In this document: piece after piece, positions 24,801 to 37,382 of the stretch | Numbering within the stretch: the stretch's first letter is position 1 | How the letters are laid out: every line of letters begins with the position of its first letter | NCBI GenBank assembly: GCA_028564675.1 | Contig: JAOVVO010000011.1 | Span: 1 to 64,000 of the forward strand | Length of the DNA stretch: 64,000 nt | Reading direction: 5' to 3' | DNA from: Onchocerca lupi | Taxonomy: Eukaryota; Nematoda; Chromadorea; Rhabditida; Onchocercidae | Position numbers and translations under genes: made by a program | Notes under the pieces: model-generated | What the model saw: only the letters and a program-made list of their open reading frames with translations | The model's database searches: none | Told to the model about the DNA's origin: nothing

Positions 24801-26376
24801 CTTTGCAAAACAATTTCCTGAATATACAAATAGAGAAGAAACTTACGCCGTTAATAAAAATACTTTTTCTCGTATCTGATGAAGTGCTTCATTCGCCGAT
24901 GGTTTACGCTCGAATTCCACAATCCCCTCTCCTGTTGGCTTGCCCTTTTCGTCAACAATATGAACTGCTCGTTCTACTTCACCAAATGCCGAAAATGCAT
25001 GATAAAGCATTTCGTTCGATACAGTTGATGAAAGTTCTTTTACTCTTAACGCAGCACCATGGACAGCAAATCGTACACGAACTGGACGACCATGTATTAT
25101 TTTGCCATCAATAGCTTCCTTAGCACTTTCAGCATGAGCACGTGTATCCTGAAGTAGATATGGAGGATACATATATAATTCGTACAAAACAAAAAGAAAA
25201 AATAAACGACTCAAGTCAAACCAAACCAATGATGATGATATATAGGAAGAACTAACCAATCGTAAGAAAGCAAATCCTTTGCCACTCAAATAACATTCTG
25301 CAATATCGCCATGAGGTGCAAAGAGTTCCTTCAGCTCTTGCTCCTTCAAATCATTCGGCAAATTGCCAACAAATAAACGGCATCGACCGGTAAATTTCTT
25401 TTTCGGCAAATCGCTCATTAGGTCTGTCTCACTGAACGCTTGTCCAGAAAGGACATTTATCATATTCATTGGTCCTCGACCACCTCCTCCACCACCACCA
25501 CCACCTGGTCCCATTCCCATTCCACGGCTTGCTTGCCCGCCAGATGGTCCTCCCATACTACTTGAGGAATTGTTGTATTGATATTCACTTGAGCGATGAT
25601 GATGCCTTAATAAAGTTGCCATTGAAATATATAAAATGTTATCTCTACAATTTGATCAGTATCTTGATTTATTTCGTTATATAAGATTTTGTATGAATCC
25701 CAATACATTCAGGATCAATAATTCGCCGGCAGGATTTTTTTAAAAAAAAAAAAAAAAAAAAGGAACGAATTCAAGTGACAAGAAAATAAAAACATAAAAC
25801 GAAGAAAATCACTACGATTAAATGTATTTCTATTAAGATCCTCAAATACTTCTGTACCAGATTATCCGGGTCTTGATCGTACCTAAGATTTACGAAAATC
25901 ATTAAGTTTATCATTTCGTCGCATAAAAAGAAAACAGATATGAACTGAAGACAATAACTATTTCTAGAGGAATAAATCCTTTTCGATTCATTCGATTAAC
26001 TATCATTTTGAACTTTTTCGATTCATTCGGTTAACTATCATTTATGTTTCCAGATTCTTTGCTGCATTATACTTTCACATAGATTAATTGCTCCAAAAAA
26101 AAAAAAAAAAAAAAAAGTTTTATCGTTCTACAAAGTGCATCTCTAACAACTTTTACATGAGCAAAATAGAACAAACATACTCACCATTAATCTAGAAACG
26201 AAAAAAAAAAAATACCTTTCGCTGGAAGATGTTCGACCGGTACGATCACGTTCATTTCGCTCTGAACGCTCCTCTTTTATGCTATTACGTGGACTTGCAT
26301 TGCTACCACTATTTGGTCTACCGCCGCTTATGCTATTCCGTTTTACTTCACCATCATTACGTCCACGATCACTCAT
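18843..26376 (-). CDS. nono-1: DBHS-family RNA-binding protein (NONO/SFPQ/PSPC1 type)
   Basis: DBHS proteins are nuclear RNA/DNA-binding dimers acting in transcription, splicing and RNA retention. Nine exons (26216-26376, 25257-25605, 24847-25148, 24570-24665, 21635-21831, 19956-20183, 19556-19735, 19245-19330, 18843-19007) give 587 residues. A charged, Ser/Arg-rich start and a run of nine Gly precede RRM1 (from about 128: CRLFVGNLPNDL, GKGFAFLRL) and RRM2 (VRFAVHGAALRVKEL, GEVERAVHIVDEKGKPTGEG). The NOPS segment (PKPLVVEMLEPRDEDDGL, FPPANSFEYVFGLKWKELYE) leads into a charged coiled coil (LEADMDLAYQDYQTQLLRED, LARRQQELERLEAAKRER). The tail is rich in Gly-Gly-Pro and ends with the basic KRMRR. 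A TTTGCAG acceptor-like site lies 4 nt before the ATG. Introns 4 (2.7 kb) and 5 (1.45 kb, GC donor) are unusually long here. The symbol follows the C. elegans family name. Confidence 0.92.
23861..23928. repeat. Perfect 18-bp inverted repeat with 8-nt loop inside a DBHS intron
   Basis: AGAAAGAAAGATATAAAC (23879-23896), loop CTCACTGA, then the exact reverse complement at 23905-23922. A partial direct copy (GTTATATCTTTCTTAGTCAG) lies just left at 23861-23880, and the right arm is likewise followed by TTAGTCAGG. A strong hairpin could form in the intron RNA. Confidence 0.85.
25979..26044. repeat. Direct repeat TTTTCGATTCATTCG...TTAACTATCATTT, two copies
   Basis: Two near-identical copies about 33 bp apart within DBHS intron 1. 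No function is apparent. Confidence 0.7.
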
Positions 26377-27648
26377 TCTTCTGCAAATATTCTTACTTCT
26401 ATCTATTTTTCCTTCTTAATTAACGTATCACCCACGTCACTCACGCACGGCAACCTAGCGTAAAACTTCCCACCCCACCGCTCGCGACCACACGTGAAGA
26501 GCCGGTCAGTAGACATGCCTTCTTATAGGTTTACAATGACCCGTCAACCAATCAATAGGGCAGACAATAGTCTCAAAACACAGATTGTCACATATAGTAG
26601 CTCTATATCTGGTTTCGAAACCACCGTGAAATACCAGATGTCACAGGACGGGAATCTTAACTAGTTTAAACTGAAGAGAATGGTATTGTAAATAGAAGAT
26701 TCGATAATACATCAGGAAGTAATTATTTGGGCGATATCGTTATCAGCTATCTTACATAATTGACTGATCTGTTTTATCGGACAAATCCGAGCACATTATT
26801 TTGCTTTCATAATTCTACGTTATTCTTATCAGTTATCATCTATCTCTTATGATTGACAAACCTGTTTATCAAATAACAATCTTCCATTCCATAACGCTGC
26901 ATTATTCTCATCAGTTTATATCACTGTTTATCATCTATCTCATATGAATAACTGATCTGTTTATCACATAATCCATACATCTCTCTTTCGTAACGCTTTG
27001 TTATTCTTGTTGTTATTTTATGCCGTTACTTGAATTCAGTAGTCTTGCTAAATTTTAATTCGTTAATTTTAATTCGTTATTTTTTTAATTCGTTATTTAA
27101 CCACGATGAGAAATTTTAGATTGCATTACAACTAGCATTGTATGACTAATCGGCTCATCGACGAAACTACGGCCGAAATATTTACCAGTGACGCGTCATA
27201 CTACTTTCTCCTTCTTCCAAGTTTAATTCCAGGTTTATCTATGTAAAATTATTTAATTTATAGTTCAATTTTCTACTTATATTTCAAAGGTTTGTCAAAA
27301 ATGCTTGTTCATCAATAATAAATGACATCTGAATTCTTAAGCAGTTGTGTGACGAATGTTGCAAAGAATTCGTGTAGCTACTAGTCATTCTAATCTTTTC
27401 CACATAAGAAGAAAGATTGTTGGTTATCTTGTAGATTTTAAATCATCCTATCAACTTCTTCACTTTCTTTTTTAACTCTTTGACGTTGGTTTTTTTTTCA
27501 TTCGAGAAATTGAAATTTCAAATGATTAAATTAAGTAATCAGTTCAAAAAGATAGGTAGAAAAAAAAATGAATTTTCAGCTATATTGATTTTCAATTTTC
27601 TTATTTGGTTTGGCTTCGAGTTTTTTATCAACAATTAACAAATATTAA
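26377..27648. promoter_or_regulatory. Intergenic region between divergent DBHS and ABCF3 genes
   Basis: The 1.27-kb interval separates two divergent start codons, so it should hold both promoters. The part next to DBHS (26430-26530) is relatively GC-rich (ACCCACGTCACTCACGCACGG, CACGTGAAG), with E-box-like CACGTG at about 26491. No TATA box was singled out. A 93-bp degenerate repeat lies in the middle. Confidence 0.5.
26739..27012. repeat. Degenerate tandem repeat, three copies of about 93 bp
   Basis: Copies start at 26739, 26831 and 26926 with (A/C)(G)TTATCATCTATCTCATATG-like heads, then GA(T)CTGTTTATC(A)(A)ATAA and a CATTCCATAACGCT-(T/G)-CATTATTCT(C)(A)TC tail. The copies are clearly related but diverged. 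Confidence 0.65.
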
Positions 27649-29927
27649 ATGACGATATCCGCATATCTCACATCGACTTTTCCTGATCTTCCCATTGAAG
27701 TTAAAGATTACGTTGAAGGTATCACTTATCATTCCAATCGCGAACTTCAGAAATCAGAAAAAAACAATTTTTATATGATTTAGAAAAAAGAAGCCAAAAA
27801 AGATTTTTTTTTTTGTTGTACTTGTCTGTCTCAAGAAAAAAAAACAAAATGCAATATGTTTACAGCGGTTTTAAGAGAAAACGCCGATGATTTATTGTCA
27901 AAAGAAGATGTTGCTGAGGCTGTTGGAGTGCACATACAAAGTTCTGTGGAAGGACTTAGTGATGAGGCTATTGATCTTGTATGTGAGAAGCTTGCTTTAT
28001 TACTTCATAATGGGTGAGCTTTTTATGCGATATCTTATTATATGTGTTTTATTTTATTTGTAAATATAATTATATTTTATAGCATGCGGGTGTTTTTCAA
28101 AATCAATCTAAATTTCTAGAAAAAATGTTATTAATCGACCAAATGAAATTGGCCAACGGCGTCTTGAACAAACTGTTGATATAAGTGCTCAACATTTCGA
28201 TTCAGAGGATGTTACAAGCATATGGAAAGTTAGTACACGAGACACACCTTCGGTAAGCTGCATTACTTATTGGTTTCACAGAGATTGGCATGCAACAATT
28301 ATAGAAGTTATAACTGTCAAATGTATTGCAGCTAGTAGATAAGAAGAAACTTGAAAAGGCTGAAACCCGTGCATTAGAAAAGACTGCTAAACGTGAAATT
28401 GGAGATGGTCCAAAAATACAGAAAAAGAGGCCAACTGATCTTGTAGCTACAGCTTCACAGTCAACAAACCGTCGTGATGGGAAATCTGATAGTTCTGGAG
28501 GTGGAAGTACAATGGATGTGCACTTAAATAACATTGATATATCAATAGGACCTAAGTAAGTTGCAATTTTGACGACTTGTAGGATGTGAAAATTATTCGG
28601 TGTTCTAAATCTTTCAAACAACTCGTTCATTAAGATTCAGTAATTTCAATTTTGCTGTTTTTGTTTTCCTGTCAAAGAAATACACATAACTATTACTTTA
28701 ATTTTGCAGGCAATTACTATGTGGTGCTGATGTTGTTTTAACTTATGGTCGACGGTACGGTCTGGTTGGTCGAAATGGAGCTGGGAAATCTACTTTTCTG
28801 AAGATGATTTCTTCGTAATATTTGGAAAAATATTTAAAGTCTTTGTTTATTACATAACAATTTAGCTATGTTGATATATGCGGCAAAAAGCTGAAGCGGT
28901 TTATTGAATATTTGTAGTTTATTTGACAGCTCTGTTGTGTATCAAACATTGTATAATATTTATATTTTTGTTTCAGAAAGCAGTTAAAAATTCCTTCCAA
29001 TATCAGCATGTTAAGTGTTGAACAAGAGGTAGAAGGTGATGATACAGAAGTAAGACAATCTGTGTTGCAAAGCGATACTCGAAGGATGGAATTATTACGT
29101 CGCGAAGAAAAATTGCAGAGACTTATCAAAGAGTAAGTTTTATGACATCATATGGATTCATTACATAACAAGATGAATCAAGAATAAGATATTTCAATGA
29201 ATTTTGACTTTTTCCAATCTCACTTCTTCTAGTATCACTTCGAAATTTTGAAATAGTTCTAAAAAACTACCAAATATTGTTCTGGGAAATTTGAAAAATG
29301 ATTTTAATTTCAGATCTCCTAGCGATGGGGATAAAGAGAAATATAGCATTGAACTAGGAAAAATTTATACAGAAATGGAAGAAGCCCAAATGGATAGAGC
29401 ACCTGCACGTGCTGCTTCAATACTTTTTGGACTTGGTTTTACACCAGAAGAGCAGAAACAGCCTACAAAGTATTCTTAATTGTTTCCTGGATTATTTTCA
29501 GTGTAATCTACTTGATAGTTTTATTGATAAATTCTCTTTCCTTATCGTTTTCTATATGTGAATTAAAAAAGGAATTAAATATGAGTTATCGTTTTCTAAA
29601 TATGAATTAGAAAAGAAAAAGACAGTATAAAATCGATTTCTTTTCTTTTTTTTTCCAAAAAAATAGCAATCTTCAGAGAATTTTCGGGTGGTTGGCGGAT
29701 GAGGTTAGCATTGGCAAAGGCACTGTTCATGAGGTACGTTGCATTTATTGTAACTTTATAATTCTCTCTTCATGGAAAAAATCGATTTTTTATTGTCTTT
29801 TTTTTTTCTTTCAGGCCTGACCTACTTTTATTGGATGAACCAACAAACATGTTAGATATGAGAGCAATTATTTGGCTAGAAAATCACCTGCAGGTATTAC
29901 TTAAATTTTTTTGAAACCTGGCTTAAA

Positions 29928-29972
<45 letters not shown>

Positions 29973-32380
29973 CGTAATGAAGTCTGAAATGTAATTTTAT
30001 CGCTGCAACATATTGCTTTACTTGGGATAAGTATTTAGATAAAAGATAACTTTTATTAAAATAAAAGTTTCAGTGGACTTAGAAAGTTGATGTTCGATCA
30101 TACTTTTAATAAATTTTACAATTCGATAATAAAATTAAGTGACAATATGTTTTTTTTATTGTAAGCTATATATTATTGGCTGATCATTTATTTTGTATAA
30201 TAGTTTCCAGGAATGGACTTCTACGATTGTGATAGTTTCCCATGATCGCAGTTTTTTAAATACTGTTTGTACGGATATTATACACTTACATTCAAAGAGG
30301 TTGGATCAATATAAAGGTAATTATGCTGTTTTCGAGAAAACAATGAAAGAGAAACTAACGCAGCAGGAAAGGTTTGTTATTTTTCTACAAATTTTAATTT
30401 GCTTTATTTCATTAATGCAAACAATTATAATTAGTATATTTTAAATTTGGGGAAATTGCTCTTTTCAGATTTGATCTGTTCAATTGCTAATTTTTGGATG
30501 TGATTCAGTACTTCAATAGGCGTTTTCAGGGAATATGAAGCGCAACAACAATTCCGTCAGCATACTCAAGAATTTATTGATAAATTCCGGTACAATGCTA
30601 AACGAGCATCGATGGTACAAAGTCGTATCAAAATGCTTGAAAAATTGTAGTGCTTTGTTTTTCCTTAATTAGTTATAATTTAAAGTTACATTTGGGAACA
30701 AATCGTTTGGATCATAGTTTCGCTATCACAAATAATAAATGGTTTCACACTTCTCATCGAGAGTGTTTACAACTTATTACTTCTTATTCATTTTTCAGAC
30801 CAATACTTAAACCTGTTGTCTTGGAAGGTGAAGTGAAGTTGAGCTTTCCTGACTGCGAAGTACTGAATAATTTGGTATTGCAGTTGGACGATGTATCTTT
30901 TAGGTAATTTGGCTTAAATTTAGTCGATTTCATTATTATGTGAGTTAAAAATGTCACCTAAAATATTTTCAAAATATTTCTGAAATCACGAGATAAATTA
31001 TGCGTTGAATTTCTCATGAGTCGTTTTTAGTTGTTTCGACACCCTTAAATATTTTCTGTTTATTTCTGTCTTTATCAAAGTCCTCATATTTCTTTACCGG
31101 AGGTAGATAAAAAAAAGTTATGTTCTTAGATTTTGATGCACTTTATTGCCTAACCTATATTTTAGGTATACATCAGTTTCACCATTTATATTCACTAAGC
31201 TACAAATTGGTTCGTATGCTGATTCTCGCATTTGCATTGTATGTTTTATGATTTTTACAAATATGCAAAGTTTTTGAAAGATAGTTAAAAATTCATCAAG
31301 TCGGTTCATGTGGAGGAGGATAACATATCTCAATTTGAATGATTTGCAAAATTGTTGGGAAAATCAGATTTACTTATAGGTTGGAGAAAATGGAGCTGGT
31401 AAGACGACACTGCTAAAATTGCTTCTCGGTGACTTGTCACCAACAAGCGGTTTCCGTAATGCCAATCGCCGGTTAAAAATAGGATATTTTTCGCAACATC
31501 ACGTTGATCAGCTTGACATGGATATATCTGGCGTAGAAGTATTGGAGAAAAGATTTCCTGGTATCTTGCTCTCCCTTCATTAAAATTTGCTCGAATTTTT
31601 CTTATTAATTTATTTCAATTTTACTACAGTTTCCTTCTTTGTTTTGAAGTAGCGCCTTCTTTATACTGTTTTTATAGGTAAAAATCAAGAAGAATACAGA
31701 GCTGCTCTTGGTCGGTTTGGACTTTCTGGTGATTTAGCGCTGCAGTCTGTCGTGACTCTTTCAGGTGGACAAAAATCTCGTCTTGCTTTTGCAAGCATTG
31801 CTATGTCAAAGTACACTTTGCTAACTTTTTAAATTTTACAGGACATTAAATATTGTGCAGTAGCACAAGCTGTTTTTGCCTGGTTTCCGAGTGTCTTGCA
31901 GTACTTTTTTGACTGTATAATAAGGGAGTTTTATTCTTTCACGTCATTGCTTTATTTAATTATCAATTTCTTCTTGCAGTCCGAACTATTTGATCATGGA
32001 CGAACCTACAAATCATCTGGATGTAGAAACGGTCGAAGCATTAGGTAGAGCATTAAACTCGTTTAAGGTGAATATTTTATATTTGTATTTGTGCTGTTAA
32101 TGTGATATCTGTTTTTTATGAGCTTGATCTTCACAGATTTCTCATACTGAATAGTTTAACTCGCAAGTTTACTGTAACTCCCATATTCTTTTTTCCCTGT
32201 CTTCTATATCCATTGTTTACTGTAAATTTGCAGGGAGGAGTGTTGATCGTTTCTCACGACGAGAAGCTTATTGACATGGTTTGTAAGGAATTGTGGGTAG
32301 TCAAAGATCGTTGTGTGATGGCACTAGAAGGAGGCTTAGAAGAATATAAGAGACATGTCATGACACAGCTTGCCCTCTGA
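27649..32380 (+). CDS. ABCF3: ABCF3 / GCN20-type ABC-F ATPase
   Basis: ABC-F proteins have two ATPase domains and no membrane segments; GCN20/ABCF3 members act with ribosomes and the GCN1-GCN2 starvation response. Seventeen exons (27649-27718, 27866-28013, 28120-28252, 28332-28555, 28710-28814, 28977-29132, 29314-29469, 29677-29733, 29815-29893, 30211-30371, 30530-30646, 30799-30903, 31166-31238, 31380-31560, 31678-31810, 31980-32067, 32234-32380) total 2,133 nt, 710 residues; human ABCF3 has 709. Domain 1: Walker A GRNGAGKST (about 212), signature EFSGGWRMRLALAKALF, Walker B LLLLDEPTNMLD. The linker has HSKRLDQYKGNYAVFEK. Domain 2: Walker A GENGAGKTT (about 529), GYFSQHHVDQLD, signature LSGGQKSRLAFA, Walker B LIMDEPTNHLD, switch His in VSHDE. 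The N-terminal GCN1-binding-type region is present (EVKDYVEAVLRENADDLLSK). This is the only recognised plus-strand gene. Confidence 0.96.
29934..29966. repeat. Poly(T) tract, 33 nt
   Basis: An uninterrupted T run about 40 nt into ABCF3 intron 9, on the sense strand. Confidence 0.9.
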
Positions 32381-32442
32381 TGAACTTTTCTTGTTCCAAT
32401 GTTTGTAAATTATTATATGTTTTGGATGGTTGAATTCCTAGA

Positions 32443-32448
32443 AATAAA
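32443..32448 (+). terminator. Candidate poly(A) signal of ABCF3
   Basis: AATAAA about 62 nt after the ABCF3 stop codon, the first such hexamer downstream. Confidence 0.55.
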
Positions 32449-32984
32449 TTTATGGTGGATTTTATTTAGGTTGAATTTTGCGATGCTTGTGCATATTTAG
32501 ATGAAAATATTTTACGACTATTACGTACGAATGACTAGAATTCTGTTTGTTTAATCTTAGTCAATTGGTATAAAATTATCTGCTTAGTAACGTTTAATAG
32601 TAAATATTCCACAAGTTTATCATTAAAATATATCGCCAAAAATACACATTATCTTGAAATGTCATTTATGATAGTTTATTTTTAAAATATTTCCTTTAGT
32701 TTTATGGATCGGAAATGCTTTCCGTCTCCCACATTAATCTGAGTTATTCTCGTTGCATTTATGCATGTCTTCAATTTGTATGATAATCAGAGTTACTTTA
32801 GTTTTTTATTGATCCGATGTTCCTTAAATCTCAAACGATACTGATTATGATTGCAAGAAGCAACAAAGTCCATCAAAAACCATAGGACTGCGTAATGTCG
32901 GTTATAATAATTCTAGGTTGATTTTAAGTAAATGAATTGGAAAAAATTTGACACGAACAACTGAATAATAAAGGTGAAGGCTTT
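32449..32984. other. Convergent intergenic DNA between ABCF3 and the BTB-CAAX gene
   Basis: No coding signal recognised. The two genes point toward each other, so this should hold both 3' UTRs. Confidence 0.5.
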
Positions 32985-34027
32985 TCATAAGAAGCAGCAC
33001 CACTTCTTGCGTTTCATCTCGCGTCGTTTCATCTTTGCGGCGAATACATCGGCTACAACATCACCTGGCACCTGTTATAGAAAAAATAAATAACTGCTTC
33101 AAAGATAGCACTCATCTCATCTCATACAAATATTTTTCGTCGCCCACAAACCTACTGTGTTGCGCAAATCGATACATTTCAAAGTATAATAAACAGACAA
33201 AAATCTAAATGCGCTTTCAGCTTAGTCGTATATCCCTTGCGTAACACGAAGAAGGCTTGCTCGAACGGAAATCTGTTCCTTTTAATTTATATACATCACT
33301 TAATCAATGATGGAAGTCAAACTGCTGTCCAAATCACAAGTGGTGTAAGGAGAAAAAGTCAAGAATAGATAACATTTCAAGTACGTCACTTGCCTGTGAA
33401 AAACGCAATTTTGATAGCTCTTCTCGTTTCATAGAGGAAAGTTTGTCGATAAGTAATGTCATAGTTGGAGAGTAGCGGTCATGTTCGGCAACGGCACATG
33501 CAATTTGGAATAATTTAATACTCTCCAATGTACTTGCCTATAATGAATAAGTAAGATATTAATTTCATGACTAAAAAATTTCTCAAATTAGTTTGGATAT
33601 GAAAACAAACATTAAGACAGAATGAAAAAAAGGATTTTGAGAGAATCTACTTTAGAGGTGACTTCTGTCGGTGGTTGCAGAGACTTAATCCGCAATGAAT
33701 AAATTTTCATGTTGTTAATTTGGATTGATCTATCTGACTTATAAGAGCTTCATTCACTTTTTAATACTAATTTTCCTGCTAATACTCTCTACCTGTAGAA
33801 AAAAAATATACTGAAACATGAAATCAAGTTTGTAGCATTTTAAACTATGTCACTACCAATTAAACGTTGATCGAAAATGCTGAATCTAGGCAGTTGATAT
33901 ATGCAGTAATATTTTCGAGTATTTCACCTTCAATTTACCTGTTTAATAATGACTTCTTCACATTTTTCGATCACAGGTTTCATTCCAAAATAATCGGCCA
34001 TTTTTAAAACAACGATAACGTTAGAAA
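32985..34027 (-). CDS. BTB-type protein, C-terminal exons only, ending in a CAAX box
   Basis: Three exons join in one frame: 33939-34027, 33394-33537 and 32985-33071. The first encodes SNVIVVLKMADYFGMKPVIE followed by KCEEVIIKQ, the pattern seen at the end of BTB domains (short helix, LADYF-like motif, CEE). The second (STLESIKLFQIACAVAEHDR, LIDKLSSMKREELSKLRF) looks like the start of a BACK-type helical region. The last exon gives DVVADVFAAKMKRREMKRKK and then WCCFL-stop. CCFL fits a CAAX prenylation box (Leu favours geranylgeranylation) after a polybasic tail, so membrane attachment is inferred. The acceptor before the first exon shows that upstream exons should exist, but I could not find a BTB core upstream. 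An in-frame Met (MADYF) could start a peptide of about 97 residues. The second intron can be read with a GC donor or a weak GT donor. Confidence 0.6.
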
Positions 34028-35860
34028 CTACAATTGAAAATGTTCAATTCTGTTAAAAAAAAAAGCTGTTGTACAAGGACTGCAGAGCGATGCTTGCCTA
34101 ATAGATCGCGATAACACCTTTTTTTTTTTTTTTTTTTTTTTTTTAGAAATCGCAATTTTTTGATCCTTTCTTCATCATACGAATATGATTAAAAAAAAAA
34201 AAAAAGTAATCAGTCATCAAGAAGAAAAGCAATTAGTCATGAAAGTAACTCATTACGGAATTATCTATCCGTGATCAAAATTTGGTGTGAAAATAGTATA
34301 AAAGTTTAATTTAAGATAGCCAAAAAAAAAAAAAAAAAAAAAAAGTTAAATTCTCGGCATAACGAAGAAAAATTATGCTGAAAAGAAAGAAAGAAGGCAA
34401 TTTATGGTACTACAATTTGTTACCATAAAACTAGGACAGATGAAGAAATTGAGTGAAATGAAAAAATAAATAATTTATCATTATCTTTTGCTATCATCTA
34501 TTATTGAAAAGATAAGGACGATGGTAATTAAAAAGATAAAAAATGTCTCATTAGGTAAGTCCATTGCTGTTTGACTGGAATCAAAAAAAAAAAAAAAAAA
34601 AAATTTATTTTTCAAGTTTCTATTAATATACAAAAATTTAAATCAATCCTTTATTAAAACAAATTGATGGCAAGTTAAAAGAAAATTGGATGTTAATAAA
34701 TAAAACAGTAATGGGCTGGTTTTTACAATAAATTCATAAAATTAATCAAAATTTAATGAACCAATAAAGTCATATAACTGATCGATTAATTAAATAAAAT
34801 AAAATTTGAAAAAGAAAAAAAAAAAAAATCCCACTAGAATCTTGCAAAATGATTACTATTGTTATCTTCAATAGAAAAATATCGGAATATTGCAAAGTGA
34901 TCATTTCGGGTTCGCGAAAAAATTCACTTCAAAATATTACTTTTATCGATCGATGCACAGCACCTTTGAGATAATCGATTAATTTGCAATAATCATTTTC
35001 AAATTTGAAATGATTGATAAGAAGAGCAGAAAGAAAAAAAAAGCACAATTTGAAGTTAACTACCATTTTTGCATTAATCGAAATGTGATCAATTATAAGT
35101 CGCCGATCGGAAAATATCAAAAACAAACGAAAAAAAAAAAAAATCATCGCAACATGTAATTTATTTATAAAAAGTTTCTTTTCATTCTTATAAAAAGAAA
35201 AAAAAAAAAGCAATAATCTGAAAGATGGCAAATCTAAATGTTATTTTGATATTCAATAAATCGAAACTACAATTAAACAATTAAGTTTAAAGCAAAAATT
35301 AAAAATGAAGATTATTTTCACTCGAAATAGTGGTTTATCAACTTTTTAAAATTTTCTCTTAAAGCAGCAAATATTATTTACAAAAATATCAAATATTATT
35401 GGATGAATTAATTAAATTGATGCCTTTTCTCCAGTATTTTTCCCGCAATTACTTGCAAATTAAAAAGATAGTATGTTGAGATTGAGATGAGAAGATTGAA
35501 GTAAAATTAATGATATGTATACGATTTCCTGTTTTTCAATAACAAAGCATTATTCCTATTAAAAAAATCTAGTAAATTTCGGGAAATTACGAAATTTCGC
35601 TTTCTTTTCGCTATTAATATTTATTTGCAGTAATAATTGCAATAATATATCAAAGATTAATCGAAACATCTGTTTAGCTGAAAATGATACAATCATTTCT
35701 TGAACCTATCATATCATATTTTAGTTTCGCACAAAGATATTTGCATAGATTCCGCCGCCATCAAATATTCCAAAACCGGAAATTGCATTCATTCCGAAGA
35801 TAAAGAAGAATCTTATACCAAATGAAATATTCTCATACTTTTCTTTTCGTACAGAAGTTT

Positions 35861-35864
<4 letters not shown>

Positions 35865-35906
<42 letters not shown>
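35865..35906. repeat. Poly(A) tract, 42 nt
   Basis: Uninterrupted run of A in the gene-poor region. Confidence 0.9.
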
Positions 35907-35907
<1 letters not shown>

Positions 35908-36431
35908 AAAAGCAAAAATGTAACGATCTAAAGAAAGAAGTGATTTTTGCCATTCCATTCCTCACATTTTCCTGTCTCCATCCATCGATGATCGTATCAA
36001 CTTTTCCGTTACGATCGTTTTTTTTTTTTTTTTCGCTTCACATTTCTTTCTTCCAAACAAACATATTGTTTACACATTTTATGCAGATGAAGCAATCAAT
36101 CTATCCTCTTATAGTCAAAATTTTTTTTTCTTTCTTGTCTCAAACATTGTTAAATATGCAAATTTGGAGAATTTGATCAATGCTTGTTACCGGATGTTTG
36201 ATTGATAACTATTACAACACATCCAGATGGATGGCATATTTTGAAAGATTGATTATCAATGTTTCCCTAAAAATATTATCTGTTGTAACAAAACAGCTGC
36301 ATGTTTATAGCTAAATAATGAATATATCAATCAACAAATGAAAAGATTCAGACTTAGAAATTCATTCTCTTATTATCAATTCTTTTTTTCTTATCAATCT
36401 TAAAAAAAAAAAGTCTTGTAGACGATTCTTA

Positions 36432-36433
<2 letters not shown>

Positions 36434-36464
<31 letters not shown>
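36434..36464. repeat. Poly(T) tract, 31 nt
   Basis: Uninterrupted run of T in the gene-poor region. Confidence 0.9.
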
Positions 36465-36466
<2 letters not shown>

Positions 36467-37382
36467 GAAATTGACAAAAAGAAAAAAGGAAAGAAAAAAA
36501 TGAATGGAAGCATAAAGCAATTGAAAATAAGATTAATTAAAAGATTTTACTTATTTAATTTATCAGTAATGCTAACCTTTCACTTATCAATAATAAGATT
36601 GATTATTCAACTCATTTCACTTATCAATAGTATCAACTTCTTTTTTTTTCTCAATTCGATATTAAGAAAAAATTTTGAAAAAATTAAATCTTCAATATTT
36701 CAAATTCTTTCCTTGCTCTAACTAAGACTGATTTGCAATTTTATTATTTCCAGAAAGTATTGGTTTTAATAATTTTCTTTTCTAACTTTTTTTTTTATTT
36801 TTTTCTATTTTTAAATTTTTTTTTTCTTTTACAATCACATATGGGAAGAATTTCCGTGCAATACATCTAAGCTAAAAATTAAATTTTTTAATGGGAAAAT
36901 GGGAAAAATAAAACCTTCAATATTTCAGATTCTTTTGTAACTCTAAGTCTAATTTGCAATTTCATTATTTCCAAAAAAGTGTCAGTTTTAATAATTGTTC
37001 CAAGAAGTAATTCAAGAAGATAAAGATATCTGTATGAGACAACTTTTAACAAAGTGATATATAATTAGACTAATTAGTTCACCATCAATTTGATGATTTT
37101 TCAAATTTAACAATATCATCTATGATTTCAACTTTTAAATTCTTTTTTTAGTCACATTTCTTGACAAGCTCAATTTTATCTTGCAGGAATATGAAATGTA
37201 TCCTTTTTCAGGCTAAATATTTTACAATAAATTTTCACATTAAATATTCATTCTGCAAACATGAAATATACCATTTTAAATCACATATTCATTTTTCAGT
37301 TTAAATAGAAAATTCTGTTTAAAAAAAAAAAAAAAAATGCAAATCTATCCATATGTCTTTCAAGTTCAACTTATTTCATACT

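Noticed and set aside
28202..28630. 142-residue minus-strand reading frame
   Set aside because: Antisense of ABCF3 exon 4, whose sense frame is clearly conserved.
34929..35231. 100-residue minus-strand frame that could hold the missing BTB core
   Set aside because: It is mainly Phe/Lys/Ile runs and lacks any BTB pattern.
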